Below, in pieces: positions 34,361-47,728 of a stretch of DNA of 64,000 nt. The stretch is taken from NCBI GenBank assembly GCA_038277395.1, contig CM076192.1, positions 134,144,251 through 134,208,250 of the forward strand, given 5' to 3'. This DNA comes from Dryocosmus kuriphilus (taxonomy: Eukaryota > Arthropoda > Insecta > Hymenoptera > Cynipidae). A program made the position numbers and the translations under genes. Numbering within the stretch: the first letter of the stretch is position 1; the number at the start of each line of letters is the position of its first letter. The notes below the pieces were generated by a model. That model saw only the letters and a program-made list of their open reading frames with translations, did no database searches and was not told the origin of the DNA.

Positions 34361-35460
34361 ATGCCGAACGGCGAGAGAGCCCCAACTCCGACCCAAATCG
34401 AGGTACCCCCAGTCTAGGCGGTGTCACTCCTAACATAACAGGGCAGACAACCGGAACACCCAGCATAGACGTGAGTGCGGCCATGGCTTCCGCATTGGAG
34501 GGTATGACCCTACAGCAATGCACTTTCCATATCCCCACTTTTGACGGTAAGAATCCCCGCCTCAAGGATTTTATCCAAGATGTGGCAAACGGGGCGATTT
34601 ACGTAAATGAAACTTCCGAACCCTCATTTGTAAAGATAGACCTTAGTAAGTTAAAAGAGATTGCCAGGGAAAGTGTGAGGGATAAAACCTTCAACAAAAT
34701 ACAAGACCTAATAACACACCTGAAGAAACGGTTTGCCACTACCGAGAAGTACCAATGGTACTTCGAATCAATAATGAACTTGCGAATGAAGCAAGCGGAA
34801 AGCGTTAGCGGTTATTACGACCGCACGTTGGGACTACTCAGTGGGGCGAAGCACTCCTTAGATGAGAAATACACGTCACCAACAGACAACACCACTATGA
34901 TGATGAGACCGGTCACAGCCTGCGCCTTGGACGCCTACATTAGGGGGCTGCCAGATGAAATGGCCACTTTTGTAGATACCCGTGATCCCAAGGATTTGCA
35001 TGAGGCCTACAAGCATGCGTTGCATGTCGAGGAGAGGCAATGGTATGCCGACAGAGTAAAGAGGACCACGGTCTCTTCCTATCATCTGTCCCGACATGAG
35101 GAATCCAGTCCGGAAAGGACAAGATCACCTAGCCCCTACTCGAGGCAAATGGTCGGAAACCAAAAGCAACGAAGGATGGAGAAAATGAATGGTGCAGCAA
35201 ACGTCGCCCGAGGCAGCTCAGCCCCACCTCTTCAGTACCCCTTCTACAATCTCGCGCATCCACCATACAACTCCCCATATCCACCTGCTTACCCATTCCC
35301 GAATCCATTCCCCGCAGGCTATGGTTACCCCTATTCACTGCCATATCAACCCCCCCTCAAGCGTACTCCCGTGATACTACAAGAATTCCAGCAAATGCTA
35401 GCAGATGCACCCAAGACTCGTCCAATTCACATCGGCCTGTTTCACCAAAACCTTCTTTAA
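34361..35460 (+). pseudogene. gag: gag, copy 1 (errantivirus-like)
   Basis: The ATG at 34361 matches that of copy 2 (48638), but a one-base loss near 34375 shifts the frame. The rest is open from 34471. It has the helical gypsy-type Gag body (FHIPTFDGKNPRLKDFIQDV, KKRFATTEKYQWYFESIM, YIRGLPDEMATFVDTRDP), then an R/S-rich stretch and a Pro/Tyr-rich segment (YPFYNLAHPPYNSPYPPAYP). No CCHC zinc knuckle is seen. Length varies at a C run (about 35349-35356); without that change the tail would be read in another frame and pol would lie in -1, as in known errantiviruses. Gag forms the particle. Confidence 0.85.
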
Positions 35461-38400
35461 ACTACAAGGGGACCCACCGTGTGAACGCGACAGCGAGTCC
35501 GAGCCCCAAAGAGCGTCCAAGAACGGTGCAGTTCCTAACAGACCACTGCGGGTCCTCAGAGCCGGAAGAAAAGAAGAAGACTCTCCAGTTGTACGACTAG
35601 CGGCTCCGCAATTTAAGTATCCGAAAGCACATTTTTTAGTAGACCCAGGTTGCGACATTAACTTAGTAAAACTTCGGGCCTTGAACAATACGATGATCGT
35701 AGGAAATGATCCCATCAACATTTCTGGTATCACGACCAACTTAGTCGAAATGCTTGGCACAGTGAAACTCACAAAACTCACCAAGCCGGTCGAATTCCAT
35801 GTGGTAAAAGACACTTTTCCCATCTCAGCCGATGGTATCATCGGCCGACAATATCTAAGGGAAGAACAAGCGCAGGTATCCTTCCGACACAATACCCTCG
35901 TCGTAATTTCGGACCCAATACAAACCATACCGTTTGTAGAAACTGAATCAGTAAAAGCAAGAAGAGAACTAAGCAGTGAAATCAAACCTTTCAAACGCAT
36001 CTTAAAAATCGGAGCCCGGACTAAACAGCCAGTAGAAATACCGGTGGCAAATCCAGAACTAACGGAAGGATACCTTCCCAGGATCGATGCACCAGAAGGC
36101 ATATATATAGGTGAAGGTGTAGTGAAAAACACAGACGGCTTTTGCTATACCTACGCTTACAACAACACCGAAGACGAAGTCGAGCTGAACATACCATTAC
36201 AGGAGATAATTCCTTTCGAGTACTGCGAGTTCCCCGGAGAAGAGTCATACAGTTCAGATATTGAACATCCCCCAGACAATGGAACGTTAAAACTAACTAA
36301 ACCTCGCAGCGAAGTTGTTACTGAAGTCCTACATGCCGATCATCTTAACGCGGAGGAGAAAGAAATCGTACACGGTTGGGTCAATGACTTCGCTGACGTA
36401 TTCCATATCCCCGGAGAAGCGCTAAATATCACGAATAAGATTCAATATCGAATTTCAATGCTAGATGATGCAGTGATATCAAGAAAACCGTAACGTCATC
36501 CCCCAGATGCGCTGGATCAGATTGACATCCAAATTGAGAAACAACTCAAAAGTGGCGTTACCCGCCCTTCACAATCTCCATACAATGCGCCACTCATGAT
36601 AGTCCCCAAAAAGACGGACGCCTCGGGGTAAGAAAATACAGGGTAGTTATAGACTATAGAATTCTCAATAAAAAGGTAATCGGCGATGCCTACCCCTTAC
36701 CCAACATTACCGAAATACTAGACCAAATAGGGCGATCGCGCCACTTTACAGTATTCGACCTGCTGAGTGGATACCGCCAAGTCGAAACTCACACAGACGA
36801 CCGAGCTAAAACCACATTTTCAACTCGGAGAGGACATTTCGAATATTTACGAATGCCCATGGGTATAAAAAATGCTCCCGCAACCTTCCAACGCCTTGTG
36901 GACAATGTCTTATAGGGGATGCTCGGTACGGAAGCATTTGTATACCTAGATGATATCGTAATATATTCGGAGACGCTCAAAGAACATGATAAAAGGGTCC
37001 GGAGGCTTTTCAAACGCCTCAGAGAGGCGAATCTCAAGCTACAACCAGACAAGTGCGAGTTTCTGCGCACCGAAATCGCATACTTAGGCCACATCATCAG
37101 CAGCAGTGATGGAGTAAGGCCTAACCCGGAGAAAATTACCGCTATACAGAATTTCCCGAGGCCCAGAACTGTCAAGGCGATCAGGCAATTCTTAGGACTA
37201 TCGGGATATTATCGGAAATTTATACAAAACTATGCAAAACCAGCGAAACCTTTAGTCGATTTGCTAAAGAAAGATGCCAAGTTCATTTGGGGAGCAGAGC
37301 AAAAACGAAGTTTTCGTAAACTTCGCACCCACCTCTGCCGCGAACCCATTCTGCAATACCCCGATTTTATAAAAACCTTCAAGCTAACAACCGATGCCTG
37401 CGAATATGCAGTAGGAGCCGTGTTAACGCAAACAAAGGACTCTATGGATATGCCGATCGCATACTATTCAAAAATAATGGGCCCCACCGAACAACCCTAC
37501 TTCAAGTCTGAGAAGGAGTGTCTGGTCGTTTTATATGGCATAGCGAGTTTTCGTCCATACCTGTGCGGGCGCAAATTCTTTTTGGCACGCGACCACGAAC
37601 CCATATATTGGATGACGTATATTGATCATCCAGGCCCGAGGCTGCTTCGCTGGCGCCATAGACTAAACGACTATCAATATACCTTTGAATACAAGAAAGG
37701 AAAGCTACACAGGGAAGTAGAAGCCTTATCTGGAAACCCTATTGGACTTAACGAGGAAGAAGTATCAACAGAAAACGATGACTTCACCGAGTCTGATGAC
37801 TCCTCCCCCACGCAAACTAAGCGAGTTACGGCTCCAAAGCACAGCGACTCCAATCATCCGGCACTTTGAAGCAGACCCAATCAGGACGATGGGAGAAATG
37901 GTGTAGAAACAAAACCTGTCGACAGGACCAGTTACAGGGCACTACGGCTGAAACAATCCTCGACTAAGGACAGTGTTAGGGAACGTAAGAACCCCGAAAT
38001 AAATACCAACAAGCCGGTAGCACCTAGCTCCAGACAAAAAAGGTCCATTCCGAAGCCGACCACAGTGCATCCCAGGGGCTCCGAGGGAGAATACACACGG
38101 GCGTCCCCACATCGGGCGTTGGATTCACGTCCGGCAGAAGAAAAACGGATCACGTGTCGGGGAAATTAGGCTTAGACGAAACCTGTAAGCTCCCGCCTTA
38201 TCTAAAAACGAAAGGCGATAATCAAAGCGGAATAGCAACTAGACTCAAGGAACGACGGGGAAGAGCGACGAACCTCAAGACCTACGTATGTACACCAGGA
38301 ACCTCATCCACCGATGACGCGTCTTCAGAGATTGAAGGCAGTAGCGAGTCCGATTCCCCAGTACATCGGAAGAAACATAGTCTTCTCCCTAGTATTGACC

Positions 38401-38496
38401 CCATCTTATCTATGCCTAGGGATGATTGTCCACCCCAAAGTGCACCCACTACCCTAGCCAACACTTGCTTCCCGGGTTTATGCGATAAAACTTAGG

Positions 38497-38960
38497 ACGT
38501 ATATGTAGACGGGGCTTGTGTTTACAACAAAAGCGGAGACCCGGAAGGCGGTATAGGCGTACGGTTTGGCCATAATCATCCCTGGAACATTTCTCAACCC
38601 GCTACCGGAGGCAAACGAATAATGCCGCCGAAATCCAAGCCGCCACAGCAGCCGCGAGAAAAGCGGTAGAAAACGGTGTCAAGAACCTGCGAATTAATAC
38701 GGATTCAAAGTTCCTTATTGACAGTTATACAAAATGGATTCCGAACTGGGAGGCAAATGGATGGAAAGCCACTGATGGCAAACCCATTGTCAATCGGACA
38801 GAATTCGAAGAACTAGAAAAGGCACTGGAGGCCCTTGATGTGACATACAACCATGTCTCCGGTCACCAAGGGGTAGAGGGCAATGAGATGGCGGATTATC
38901 TGGCGCGAGCGGGGATCAACAGAAACAATACTGCCCTAGGCAATCGTGCGGCAGAATTCA
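38497..38960 (+). pseudogene. Second RNase H (cellular RNase H1 type), copy 1
   Basis: DVYVDGACVYN (first Asp), NNAAEIQAA (Glu), INTDSKFLIDS (Asp), the NWEANGWKATDGKP substrate-handle segment and VSGHQGVEGNEMADYLARAG (His and last Asp) match the full D-E-D-D layout of eukaryotic RNase H1. It lies downstream of the ordinary Ty3/gypsy RNase H. A stop precedes it (38493) and a frameshift lies near 38608. Cellular-type second RNases H are known in some plant and oomycete LTR elements. Its role would be removing RNA during reverse transcription. Confidence 0.85.
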
Positions 38961-39873
38961 GTACTTTCCAGAAAGAACAGGACAATGCCACGCCTATTGG
39001 CCACACAGACCCTATAGCCTATGTTAGCCCTTCTGCCGAGAGCAGCCAAGATAGCGATGACAGTGAGAATAACAAGGAAGGGAAAATAAAGCCACCCAAA
39101 CCTATTGTGAAAAGAGAAGAGATGTTCAACGGTCCATTTCCAAGTTTGACCGATCATTAGGAGATCACCATTCCTACTTCTGGGACAAAGAAGGACTCGA
39201 CGAAGTCCCCCAAGATGAAACTCTTGAAAGAGAAACGCTCCACGTTATCGGAGGGGGAAGATGGTCAAGAGTTACTAGTTAACTGCAAAGCATGGATCCA
39301 TGTACCAGCATCGACGACCCCCTGCGCGCTAGAGTAAAGGCATTTCTAGAATCCTTTCGCAAACACCTTGATGCGAAGGATGATTCCAAATCTAAGTATA
39401 CTGCGTTAGACACGGAAAGTCCACTCGAAACAAAAAATTCCGGGGTGGACAGAAGAAGTACAGTTCGGTTTAAGGACCTACCCGAAGTAATAGAATCTCC
39501 CATTATAGGAACTCAACCCCCAAGAAGATCATTATTTCAGACCCCAGGTCCTTCGGCCATACCCACCGCCAGATCCACTCCAGCAGCCAGCAGTGATACA
39601 ATAAAGGAAATGAACCATAACAAAGACGTGTCTTCCAGACAGACGCACGTTATGGCCCAACGACAACTCAACCAATCAACATCGATTCTAGGAGAGCAAG
39701 ACAATACCCTCTCGCCGCGAAATCCGTTGAATATATATATTCCACCTATATATGACCCCCCTTCAAGTTCGGATAGAGAAGAATTTATACCGGATATAGA
39801 GCAAAAGACCACATTCCCGCCGCCTGCCTCCAAGCGGAGCGTGGTAGAGCACGAATGGGCTGAACCTCTCACA

Positions 39874-40267
39874 TATCGCAGCGACAACTACGCCCATTTC
39901 ATTTCAGAAGGCTGTGAACAAACAAATCCTATTTTCAAGCTCTTAATAGCCACAGAGCGTGCTTGTCCCCAAAATCTGTGGGAAACTAGACCTCAAATGG
40001 GACAGGTCCTGGGTACATCTGCAGGGAAAAACAAAGTGTACTCCATTGTAATCAAAAGGAATCACTTTGACGAAATCAACTGGGAAAATGTGATCTCAGG
40101 ACTAGAACGCCTTAGAAAAGCACTAGAGAAAGACCAACAACGAACTTGTCGAATGGCCAATTCGGGAGATCTGCTGGGTATGTTACCTCAGAATAGGATG
40201 TCCGAACTGCTAGCCGACATATACCGGGGTGGTAATGTCACCATTGCCTTGTGCCGCGGCAGGCTGG
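39874..40267 (+). pseudogene. Macro-domain-like segment upstream of integrase, copy 1
   Basis: Residues 195-325 of the 39292 frame align by pattern with TARG1/OARD1-type macro domains. The shared features are YAHFISEGC near the start, MGQVLGTSAG in the middle, VYSIVIKRNHFDEINWENVISGLERL in the strand-helix unit, and GDLLGMLPQNRMSELLADIYRGGNVTIAL at the end. The Lys and Asp needed for ADP-ribose hydrolysis in TARG1 seem not to be kept. If real, it would bind rather than cut ADP-ribose. The reading is continuous with integrase. Confidence 0.55.
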
Positions 40268-41358
40268 AGGTCCCACCTGAGGCACTGAGGCATGAAGTTA
40301 TTTCCGAATTCCACAATAGTCTCCATGGAGGGCACAAAGGAGTTACCAAGACATATAGGCGGATACGAGAACGATACGCATGGCCGGGTATGCGCAATGA
40401 CCTTAACAATCATATTAGACACTGTAACAGCTGTCTGGAAAATAAACTTGTAAGGGCACGCACACGTGAAACCATGGTCATCACGGATACCGCGATCAGT
40501 GTGTTTGACAAAGTGTCCCTCGATACTGTCGGTAAACTCCCTACCACCCCCAGCGGTAACAGACACATACTAACAATGCAGGATAACTTCAGCAAGCTCT
40601 GTATAGCCGTTCCTGTTCCCGACATCAAGACAAATACAATCGCACACACGGTCGTCACGCACTTGTTCGCACAATACGGAGCCCCTCGTTGCATTCTCAC
40701 GGACCGAGGAGGGAGCTTCGTAAGCAAACTAATGCACATATTAAGAAAAATATTCGGGGTAAAAGGGATTACTACGTCCGGGTACCGCCCACAAACTAAC
40801 GGTTCTCCGGAACGTAGCCATATCGTACTGGCCGACTATATCAAGCATCACGCGAAGGATTACAATGATTGGGATAGGCTATTACCCTTCGCTATGTTCG
40901 TATATAACACCTCGGTACACGAATCGACCAACTTTACCCCCTTTGAGCTAGTATATGGGAAAATTGCGCGCCTGCCCAGTTCCTTTCCATCGGAGGATAG
41001 GCTAGAAACCTATGGATCCTACCTACGCGATTTAATAACTAGGTCAAATGAAATTCAGAAAATTGCAGCAGCAAATATGATAAAAGCTAAAGGAGTGTCA
41101 AAGGTGCGTTATGACGAAAAGGCTAGGCCCCTGAACGCAAAGGTCGCGGAAAAAGTAATTGTCTTTAAAGACATAAGGAAAAATAAATTCGACAAACGTG
41201 CAATTGGACCTTCTACTATCGTGGGATTCACCGAAAACCACAATGTAATTTTAGAAGCCGACGATGGTACAAGGCTCACGAAGCACCCGGACAAGCTATT
41301 AGTAACCTATTGTTAGGCAATCCTTGAACTAAGTGCTAAACAATGTTCCCCTGTTTTT

Positions 41359-41360
41359 AG
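41359..41360 (+). promoter_or_regulatory. Likely splice acceptor for env mRNA, copy 1
   Basis: CCCCTGTTTTTAG|GCG between pol and env fits a 3' splice site 31 nt upstream of the env ATG. Errantiviruses make env from a spliced mRNA. Copy 2 keeps it at 55327-55328. Confidence 0.5.
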
Positions 41361-41391
41361 GCGAAGGAAAAAACCAAAAAGTTAAAATAAA

Positions 41392-43529
41392 ATGTACACC
41401 ACGCTATTGTGGGCTGTTGCGCTAACCACCGCCCAATCACCGTACGTAACCAGCGATAACCTCAGCGAGTTCTACCACGGTCTTCAGTTTGGAGCCAGCA
41501 CTGGGCTATACTATGAGTACCTTGGGTCAATGCGAAAGACGACAGCAACATGGAGGATCAACGTCTTTCTGCGTAAAAATCGATTGCAAGGACTAATTAC
41601 CGCCTCCAAATCCAAATTTAAGGACTTACCTAAGTTCTGCGGGCCAATACACGAATACGATTGTCAGCAGGTCATAGATGAGTATAACATGCAAACTAAA
41701 ATGGACGCTGCGGACCGGCTCCAGAAAGAAATCATACAAGAACTAAAGGACTTAGAGCGGACTACTAACCAAAAGCTGCCGACACAATTACCGAAACGAA
41801 TCAGAACACGAAGGACGACTCCTTTGTTAGGCTTCCTAGGAAAGATCGCCGGACCTGTGGCCGGGCTTCTTACGTACGATGACGGACAGGTAATGGATTC
41901 CGAAACAGACAATCTCGATATAGCTCAGGCTAATCTATCGCACCTCATGGGTCAACAAACCCATCTCATAAGGTCTCAATTAGAGGAAATCCATAAAGCC
42001 GCAGAAGAGCATAAAGAACAGCAACTACAGCTGCGAGCAAAACTTATGCGCGCTATCGGATCCACCAATGCTATCTCGACATCCCTCACAACATTGAACT
42101 ACACATACGCATTGAATAAACTACTGCATGCCATTGAAACCGGAGTAGACGAATACCTGTGATCAGCTGATCAAACTCTCGACGTCATTCGTATGTCGCG
42201 TAAAGGAAACCTCCATCCATCCTTATTAACACCAGCACATATGCAACCAATCTTCAGAGACATTCAAGATCATGCTCCGAAGGCTGCGTTTCCGGTGCAG
42301 GGACCACAAGTAAATATGGACGAGCATGCCAAGGTATCCGTAATCACCGCCATTATTCGAGGAGGAAAGTTTCAAGTCATATTGGATATACCCTTGCTAG
42401 AGAAGAACGAATTCACACTCTACGGGGTCCATTCCGTTCCAGTTCAGCAGTCGGTCGTGGGAAACGGTACCGGAAAAGCCTATGTATGACCTGATTTTTC
42501 CTATATTGCGATTAAGGAAAGCGAGCGCACCTACTCACTCATGACTGACGCGGAATTCGAACAATGTCAAAAACTACATACATACGTGGTGTGCCCTGAC
42601 ACCGTTCCGGTGTACGAAACCGCGAGATTTCAGTCTTGCGAACCGGAGCTACTGCTTAATCCAAAATCATCCACGTTTAGGTTATGCAATATCACGGTGT
42701 CTTTTAACCAACAACATTACTGCAAATATCTCACTTCACTCAATGGGTGGATCTACTCCACACAAGGAGATATAACGGCTGACCTAATCTGTGCTCCTAG
42801 ACCCAATGAGCGCATTACGTTAAGGGGGATAGGACTGATTCAGATCGCGTCAGGATGCCAGGTGAGGACTCCACAGTTTACCATCCAGGGACTAGGACCA
42901 ACTAGGGGTGCAACTATTGCCATCTACGAGTCCCTCGTTCATCTAAACCTCTCAACGATATCAAGAAAAGCGCACAATATTGACAAATTATCCACGAACT
43001 TAGGAAACCACCAGAGTGAACACTCCGTCGTCCCCAAGACTACGAATTACAAAGTGAACGACATAGCCTTGGGCCAAGAGGAACAACCTTTATACGACTT
43101 CAGCATACAACAGAAAGTAAAGCGAAACAGACACTACTGATCCATGTTGCATCTGCGGGGCTACGACTGACCGTCATGGTCGAGCTGATCTACCTCGGTT
43201 ACTCTATGATAATAGTGGTCAGTTTAGAATGTTTACGCCTCTGCCGTAAATGCTCGTCGTTAAAACAGGACGAATATAGTAACGATTAAGCAAGCAATAT
43301 TCGCCCACATGAGGCAAACAGAATGATAATACCAAACTCCCTTGCTAATAATGAGGATACCAATGCCACTTCGGAGAGAATACAAACTCTGCCTAAGGAA
43401 GAAGCACCCTCACCTAATCATCAAGAACCATGTGCTCCACCCAGAATTAGGTCCGAGACGACAACTCCTAACATCGCTTCAGTCGCTCTAGATATTAGAA
43501 TGCCTAAGCAGGCATTACAGCCAGCCTAA
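41392..43529 (+). pseudogene. env: env, copy 1: F-type envelope glycoprotein (broken)
   Basis: A hydrophobic N-terminus (residues 1-15) looks like a signal peptide. An RTRR furin-type site at residues 138-141 is followed by a Gly/Ala/Leu-rich fusion peptide (about 145-160) and a heptad-rich helix (170-235), the layout of baculovirus F-like and errantivirus envelopes. Breaks are TGA 42160-42162, TGA 42487-42489 and a frameshift near 43115 that separates the membrane anchor and tail (43323-43529). The first TGA lies inside a perfect 14-bp palindrome (42160-42173) and is shared with copy 2. The protein would mediate membrane fusion, but this copy cannot be made whole. Confidence 0.85.
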
Positions 43530-44608
43530 CATCGGCCAGACTCTCATTCCCAAGGTACTTTCGGGTATACCCAGTTTCATCAAAACGTTATGATCATCAG
43601 GGGAACACAGAGTTTCAACAGTGTAGTGTAATATGATCAGTGCCAAAAAGGAAATTAATTTCCAAATGTAAAAGTGGGATGGGTTATGCTGAATGTGCTA
43701 CCTCCGCTATTGTAAGGGAAAGAAGGAAGCAAAAACATAAACTATGATAATGGACAATAAATTTAAGTTCTCGTGTAAAAAAAAAAAAAAAAAAAAAGAA
43801 AAAAAAAATGTTAACCTAATTAAGGCTCGCTTATAGGATATAAGGCCTACAGACTTCCCGAAGAACAGCCGCACTCAAAACATATCACGAAGCGCGATCG
43901 ACATTTCTGGAATGGATCGTTGAAAGTGTCAAACACGGGTCATTCCCGTCCCCAGACACGCCAGAGATGATTGCCCATGAACTCTAGTGCCACTATCCAG
44001 TAGGCCCCGGGCATTTTGTTCGATTATAACGTCTAAGAATATCTAATCACTACACCTATACTAGAGACTAGAGTTACCGCCTGCAATCAACATGAGTATT
44101 TCGAAGCTTCATGAACGCATAATTACCCTGCTTCCCACATTTTTTACCGAAAACGTGACAGAAGCCCAGCAGTGGCCTTTTTCAGGGATCAATATAGATG
44201 CCTCACGACTACTCTTGGGCGTATCATCTTAAGATTTGAAACACCCATGAGTTAACCAGGCTCCAAGGATCCCAACCTGGTGACAATACCTCAATCAGTC
44301 ACACTAATTATCAGACAAATCAACCTTATCTAAACTTGTATCTGGATCATTTACAAATTATGACCGAACAATCTAACCCGATATATGGGCGTGTCATCTC
44401 GGGATTCAAAAAGAGTTGCACACGAGTAACCTTATCGCTATACCTACACCAATTCAGAAAATATGTAGGGGCTGTTTCGAGATGGTAGAAGCTTATTATA
44501 AATCACACATAGCGTTAACTAAGTTATTAAGGTGAGAGCAATCGCAGGCCGACAACCACGGGCACTGGTAACAGGCCGGGACGTTTGTAGGAAATTCCAG
44601 GGCGGGTT
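43530..44608 (+). other. 3' region of copy 1 with internal AATAAA and poly(A)
   Basis: AATAAA at 43756-43761 is followed 16 nt later by a nearly pure A run of about 32 nt (43777-43808), then about 800 bp of non-coding DNA up to LTR 2. The same arrangement is found in copy 2 (57725-57730 and 57746-57774). It looks like the 3' end of a polyadenylated cDNA fossilised inside the element. No gene is seen between the A run and the LTR. Confidence 0.7.
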
Positions 44609-46426
44609 TGTTACGATGGGCCCTGCGGGAAGGCAATTCAAAACTGTCATTGCACACTCTCGCAGTTCACATACGTCAGCGGTGTGACATCCGGTGACCG
44701 AGGTTGTCGACCGTAACTATCGTACCACCTCAAGGTCGGAACGGTGAGGGGAGTGAGACGGGGAGAAAGCAAAAGAACATTGAACAGACAAGACTACGGA
44801 TGACGATCCACGCCTCCTTCCCCGCCTACGAACTCGTGCCACTTCTTACTAAATCATGATGGCCGGATGCTTCAAGCGACCCGCGAGACCACTAAATGTT
44901 AAATAACAATGTTAATTATTAATAAAGACTAAAGGTTCATAAGGATAAAGTCAATAACATTCGGTTAACTACCCAAATTTCAGAATGTCAAATAATTTGA
45001 TGAATGTCAAATTTCCAATAATATCGGCAATAACTAATAACGGCCTACCTTTTTCCCTTGTTTTCGTTTGCTACAGCCGGTGATGAAAAACCGCTATAGA
45101 CGCAATCACGAGTAAATAAATCAATCGCCTCGTTAATTAAACATCTTAAACCTTCCAATAGATCTCGAGATAAAAGTTTAATCATCAATAGAATCATTAA
45201 TAGCCTATTTGGACTTCGCAATTCACAAAAATGTATATATATATATATATATATACATATATATACATATATATATAATAAGAAACTTAAACTACCACGA
45301 CTAATTATTGGAACGTTGACCCAAACGATTAAATAAAAATATGCCACTTCAGCTAATTAGCAAGACTGCACGATTTGGGCAGGAAACATCAATAGCAAAA
45401 GTTTTTGAAAATTCAGCAATTCGTGGTAATGCGGACTCCATCCGGCCGCGATTCTCCCCAGGCCAAAAATGCAAAATCAGCAATAAAACCTACTAAAAAT
45501 TATGCATACCATAGCCTGCGAGGTTCACCTTGCCTGTCACCTCGCGCAGGCGTTCATCACTTCTTCCCGATATCGGCCTAATCGTCCGGGCGGAAAGATA
45601 AGAATAAAAAGTCGAACTTGCCCGTCGGCATTTTACCTCGCGCGGGACTCGGTACGCGGGCTGTCACTCCTATACGCGGGGCTGAAGTGTGGTGCACAGC
45701 AAAGAGGGCTTTTGCGACGTAAATGAGATTTAAAAAAACGACAGATGGAAATCTAGTAAATTCCAAACAATTCAGCTGTGTGCAATCAGGGTAAGGTGAG
45801 GTTCATGGACTAGAGTGGAGTGCCAGTTCGCGCGCCATGTCACGCGAGTTAAGGGGTGGTGAACGACGCCTCACGATCACAGGACGCCTGTACAACTGGT
45901 ATAAGGTCAGCAACAATCATTAGTTAATTTCAATGTCTTAAATTCGCGGTGTTTCGACACCGTATCTCTCTCCCTCCCTCTCTCATGTCTCACACTCTCG
46001 TGCGTCTCCCTCTCTTGTAGGAACTGGGGGTCGAGTGTAGGGTGTTCATTGTAATTGGCATAGAATTTAAATTGAAGAAATCGTCTAGCCCGCCATCTCT
46101 TCCGCTACCGTGGAGATAGGCGGTAGTTCTTAGTAAATCGATGTTTTGAATCGTTTGTTCGAAAGGTTTAAAATAAAATCTCTTTTGTTATTTGAGAAAT
46201 AGAGTCACCTGAACTTATTTACGCAACCCATCAAACTTTCAGGACTACAGGGTTAGGGCTCCCAGTCCAGGAGTTGGATCAAAAATCGAACACCACATAA
46301 AAATAAAGGTAAATCATCCCCTTCAGGGCGGGTTTACTGGTTTGGTACCACCGGCAAACGAGTGCAAAGTAAAACCTTGGCAGAAAGTGCAAATATTAAT
46401 TAACTTAATTTACTCGTTCGTAAACA
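44609..46426 (+). repeat. LTR 2 (shared middle LTR)
   Basis: It starts TGTTACGATGGG and ends TTCGTAAACA. It carries a (TA)n run at about 45234-45275. It serves as the 3' LTR of copy 1 and the 5' LTR of copy 2. Directly after it the leader repeat begins; the primer site and about 190 bp of leader present in copy 1 are missing. Confidence 0.88.
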
Positions 46427-47600
46427 AGTTACGTTTATTGTTATAATAAAATTAGAAAATATTTTGCCGACTATTATCATTATTCAAAATTATTTCAGTC
46501 AACTTGAAATACAGGGAGACTAGACAAGCCTAACGGCCAGTCGAAACCTCCCCAAAGGTTCAAGCTGCAAGCCTAATGGCCAGCGCTTGAATGTTTTCAA
46601 GTGACTCAATTGATTTTGAGTAAATAAAAAATATTTTAAAAGGTTGTAAATAACCGACAAAACGTTTCCGATTTTTATTGTTATAATAAAATTAGAAAAT
46701 ATTTTGCCGACTATTATCATTATTCAAAATTATTTCAGTCAACTTGGAATACAGGGAGAATAGACAAGCCTAACGGCCAGTCGAAACCTCCCCAATGGTT
46801 CAAGCTGCAAGCCTAACGGCCAGCGCTTGAATGTTTTCAAGTGACTCAATTGATTGTGAGTCAAATAAAGATTATTTTAAAAGGTTGTAAATAATCGACA
46901 AAACGTTTCCGATTTTTATTGTTATAATAAAATTAGAAAATATTTTGCCGACTATTATCATTATTCAAAATTATTTCAGTCAAATTGAAATACAGGGAGA
47001 CTAGACAAGCCTAACGGCCAGTCGAAACCTCCCCAAAGGTTCAAGCTGCAAGCCTAACGGCCAGCGCCTGAATGTTTTCAAGTGACTCAATTGATTTTGA
47101 GTAAATAAAAAATATTTTGAAAGGTTGTAAATAACCGACAAAGCTTTTCCGATTTTATGGTTATAGTAAAATGGGAAAATATTTTGCCGACTATTATCAT
47201 TATTCAAAATTATTTCAGTCAACTTGAAATGCAGGGAGACTAGACAAGCCTAACGGCCAGTCGAAACCTCCCCAAAGGTTCAAGCTGCAAGCCTAATGGC
47301 CAGCGCTTGAATGCTTTCAAGTGACTCAATTGATTTTGAGTAAATAAAAAATATTTTGAAAGATTGTAAATAAACGACAAAACTTTTCCGATTTTAAGGT
47401 TATTATAAGATTAGAAAACATTTTGCCGACTATTATCATTATTCAAAATTATTTCAGTCAACTTGAAATACAGGGAGACTAGACAAGCCTAACGGCCAGT
47501 CGAAACCTCCCCAAAGGTTCAAGCTGCAAGCCTAATGGCCAGCGCTTGAATGTTTTCAAGTGACTTAATTGATTTTGAGTCAAATAAAGATTAACTAACT
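46427..47600 (+). repeat. Leader tandem repeats, copy 2 (5 x ~240 bp)
   Basis: The phrase CAGGGAGA.TAGACAAGCC recurs at about 46513, 46753, 46994, 47233 and 47472, one unit more than in copy 1. The unit sequence is otherwise the same. Confidence 0.9.
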
Positions 47601-47728
47601 CCCTTCTGATCTAGGAGAAGGAAGGGCTCCTGAATGAGTTTCGATTAATGATTTCAATTTGAGAGTCAAAAATAGCACGGTCAAAAAAATTCACTACTAT
47701 CCGGCTTCTAGTATGGACAGCAAGCAAA

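Larger units (their letters stand above)
35405..41316 (+). pseudogene. pol: pol, copy 1: PR-RT-RH-RNaseH1-macro-IN (broken)
   Basis: Protease has HFLVDPGCDINLVK (DPG instead of the usual DTG/DSG; residue 80) and IIGRQYL. RT has YRVVIDYRILNKKV, FTVFDLLSGYRQV and VYLDDIVIYS (36943). The first RNase H keeps D, E and D, but its last acidic site reads VEALSG instead of ADALS. A cellular-type RNase H1 follows (38497-38960), then a macro-like segment (about 39874-40267) and integrase (to 41316) with HHCC and D411/D471/E507 of the 39292 frame, spaced D-35-E. Breaks include TAA 36491-36493, a frameshift near 36627, TAG 36913-36915, TGA 37867-37869, TAG 38493-38495, a frameshift near 38608, and more around 39110-39290. 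The integrase part alone is open. Confidence 0.9.

Noticed and set aside
43809..44608. A longer LTR starting at TGTTAACC right after the poly(A)
   Set aside because: LTR 1 begins at TGTTACGATGGG directly after the CCAG target copy and lacks the 800 bp; TGTTAACC is a chance resemblance.
32440..47600. A CRISPR-like array
   Set aside because: Units are 240 bp with no spacer/repeat alternation, and they are leader repeats of a retroelement in a eukaryotic genome.
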